NCBI RefSeq assembly: GCF_014323705.1
Contig: NZ_JABVEC010000017.1
Span: forward strand, 1-64,000
Direction of reading: 5' to 3'
From: Actinomadura alba
GTDB taxonomy: Bacteria; Actinomycetota; Actinomycetes; Streptosporangiales; Streptosporangiaceae
Length of the DNA: 64,000 nucleotides
The notes under the pieces were generated by a model that worked only from the letters and a program-made list of their open reading frames with translations, did not search any database and was not told the origin of the DNA. Both the position numbers and the translations under genes were made by a program. This document shows positions 62,809-64,000 of this stretch, in pieces. Position 1 is the stretch's first letter, and each line of letters starts with the position of its first letter.

Positions 62809-63423
62809 TCAGACGACCTCCCTCTCACTCTCGTCCCTGTCACTGTCGCTTCCGGGACCGTCGTTTCCGTGACTTTCGTTCGGTGACCCGCCCCGGCCGC
62901 GCTGCTGGAACTCCTCGACGCCGACGCCTCCGGGCAGGCGGGTCTGGAAGTCGAGGACCCCCACCCAGGTCGGACGCACGGCGATGCGCGCCATCCTCGT
63001 GCCCGGGTGGTCGACCTCGGCGAGGTTGGCGGCACCCTGTTCGGGGCCGGCGTAACGATGCTGGGCCAGCGCGTACTCCGGCACGATCCCCTCCACATCG
63101 GTGACCGAGGCCCGGCCGCGGATGAGGAGCACCTCCGGCGGTGTGGTCGCCTTGTCGATGGTGATGGCGACATCGGGTTTGGCCCGCAGAGCGGCGATCT
63201 TACGTGCCCCCTCGAAGGTGGACAGGACGATCTCGGTGCCGGTCCAGTGGAACAACATCGGGAACACCCGTGGCGTGCCGTCCGCAGCGACGTACGCCAC
63301 GCGCGCCAGCTCGGTCGAGGCGAGCAGACGGGTGGCCACGTCACTTTTCAGCAGGCCGATGTCACCTTGCCGCAGCGCCATCGGATCGCGGGGAACTTCA
63401 GTCTTCACCGGTCCACTCCTCAT
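62809..63423 (-). CDS. PPOX-fold flavin/F420-binding protein
   Basis: About 204 residues of the pyridoxamine 5'-phosphate oxidase fold (split barrel): RVAYVAADGTPRVFPMLFHW, EIVLSTFEGARKIAAL, VLLIRGRASV and ALAQHRYAG. Such proteins in actinomycetes bind FMN or F420 and reduce or oxidise varied substrates. The C-terminal 35 residues are low-complexity (Gly/Asp/Ser/Glu). Two adjacent ATGs occur (63426, 63423); the second has AGGAG at six bases. It is divergent from the HxlR-type regulator, which probably controls this operon. Confidence 0.85.
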   Translation of the reverse strand: MRSGPVKTEVPRDPMALRQGDIGLLKSDVATRLLASTELARVAYVAADGTPRVFPMLFHWTGTEIVLSTFEGARKIAALRAKPDVAITIDKATTPPEVLLIRGRASVTDVEGIVPEYALAQHRYAGPEQGAANLAEVDHPGTRMARIAVRPTWVGVLDFQTRLPGGVGVEEFQQRGRGGSPNESHGNDGPGSDSDRDESEREVV

Positions 63424-63428
63424 CATGA

Positions 63429-63445
63429 ACTCCTAATGTAGGAGT
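63429..63445. promoter_or_regulatory. HxlR operator palindrome
   Basis: ACTCCTA-atg-TAGGAGT, a perfect 7-bp inverted repeat, overlaps the ribosome site of the PPOX gene and lies 61 bases before the divergent HxlR-type gene. HxlR regulators bind such short palindromes, so it is a good operator candidate. Confidence 0.65.
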
Positions 63446-63506
63446 GAGTACATCACATATGGGAGTCACCGGTGCGGGGATAAGAGTGATCGAATATGCT
63501 CTGGGC

Positions 63507-64000
63507 ATGCCCGGCAGGCGAAGCTACAACGACCCGTGCGGCATCGCACGGGGCCTCAATCTGGTCGGTGAGCGCTGGGCCCTCCTGGTGGTGCGCGAGC
63601 TGCTGCTGGGCCCGAAGCGGTTCACCGACCTGCATCGCGGTCTGCCCACCGCGAGTCAGAACGTGCTGTCCCAGCGTCTGCGTGAACTGGAGCAGGACGG
63701 GGTGATACGGCGCCGCAAGCTCGGGCCGCCCGTCGGCACGTGGGTGTACGAGCTGACCGAGTGGGGTTACGACCTCGAACCCGTCCTGGCCCATCTCGGC
63801 CGGTGGGGCAGCCGTGCTCCGGTGACCTCCACCGCGGAGTCCAGCGCCGATTCGCTGATCCTGGCCATGAGGGATCTGTTCGTCTCGCACCTCGCCGAAG
63901 GCATGCGAGGGAGTTACGAGCTGCGGCTCGGCGACGACCGCTTCCGCGCCGAGGTCGCGGACGGCCGGATCGAGCTGATCCGCGGCAGCGCCGAGCGGCC
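63507..64000 (+). CDS. HxlR-type winged-helix regulator (3' end outside window)
   Basis: The first 164 codons run to the edge of the window. The N-terminus (NDPCGIARGLNLVGERWALLVVREL, in parts) carries the HxlR signature Cys, followed by LPTASQNVLSQRLRELEQDGVIRR (recognition region) and a PVGTWVYELTEWG wing. After residue 115 a second region begins (LILAMRDLFVSHLAEGMRG), consistent with the C-terminal SCP2-like domain seen in some HxlR proteins. It would control the divergent PPOX/hydrolase operon, possibly by a redox or aldehyde signal. Confidence 0.9.
   Translation, partial: MPGRRSYNDPCGIARGLNLVGERWALLVVRELLLGPKRFTDLHRGLPTASQNVLSQRLRELEQDGVIRRRKLGPPVGTWVYELTEWGYDLEPVLAHLGRWGSRAPVTSTAESSADSLILAMRDLFVSHLAEGMRGSYELRLGDDRFRAEVADGRIELIRGSAER

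Overview
The window is very GC-rich, with dense GTG/ATG starts, stop-start overlaps of the ATGA/GTGA type, F420-type oxidoreductases, a DUF397/DUF5753 pair, IclR/ROK/LacI sugar regulators and a DtxR-type iron box. This points to a filamentous actinomycete chromosome, most like the Streptosporangiales (Nonomuraea/Microbispora/Actinomadura type). That placement is inference; no rRNA or tRNA gene was seen.

Layout. 1-5.9 kb: tandem repeat, fatty-acid desaturase, and an ABC-2 exporter (ATPase plus two permeases) divergent from a histidine kinase/LuxR-type response regulator pair. 6-8.7 kb: GH51 arabinofuranosidase and zinc alcohol/polyol dehydrogenase, followed by a decayed IS5-type transposase. 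9.2-12.2 kb: LLM-type F420 oxidoreductase, alpha/beta hydrolase, SGNH esterase. 12.3-18.4 kb: sugar ABC importer (ATPase, permease, lipoprotein), a relic of aldose 1-epimerase, a U32-like protein, and a divergent IclR regulator with an SMP-30 lactonase.

18.5-30.4 kb: an ACT-domain protein, then the most interesting block, a six-gene same-strand set: GrpE-like exchange factor, short Hsp70, large protein with Fn3-like domains, soluble zinc-ribbon GTPase, GTPase-associated protein (GAP1-like), and membrane-anchored zinc-ribbon GTPase. The last four genes are 2-3 bp apart. A perfect 123-bp triplicate repeat separates Hsp70 from the rest. I read it as an NTP-driven chaperone/GTPase switch system, probably of the biological-conflict or signalling kind; its activity is unknown.

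30.5-39.4 kb: mostly secreted proteins (beta-propeller-like protein, LamG protein, PQQ-type sugar dehydrogenase with a lectin-like tail, M6-type metalloprotease), with a SUKH-domain fusion and an SDR. 39.4-41.5 kb: two divergent winged-helix regulators sharing one operator, and an aldo/keto reductase. 41.5-43.5 kb: a patch of degraded or lower-GC accessory DNA (DUF397, truncated DUF5753, lipoprotein, IS5 relic). 43.6-53.3 kb: secreted hydrolase, ROK regulator divergent from a sugar ABC importer, GH1 beta-glucosidase, Gfo/Idh/MocA oxidoreductase and LacI regulator, a self-contained beta-glucoside uptake and hydrolysis locus. 53.5-57.4 kb: GT-C membrane glycosyltransferase, CaiB/BaiF CoA-transferase, thiolase. 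57.6-64 kb: repetitive coiled-coil protein, an iron-siderophore ABC importer behind a strong iron box, alpha/beta hydrolase, PPOX-fold flavin/F420 protein and a truncated HxlR-type regulator.

A general feature is tandem duplication of short units (6 to 123 bp), both between genes and inside genes (arabinofuranosidase, coiled-coil protein, siderophore lipoprotein, GH1 N-terminus).
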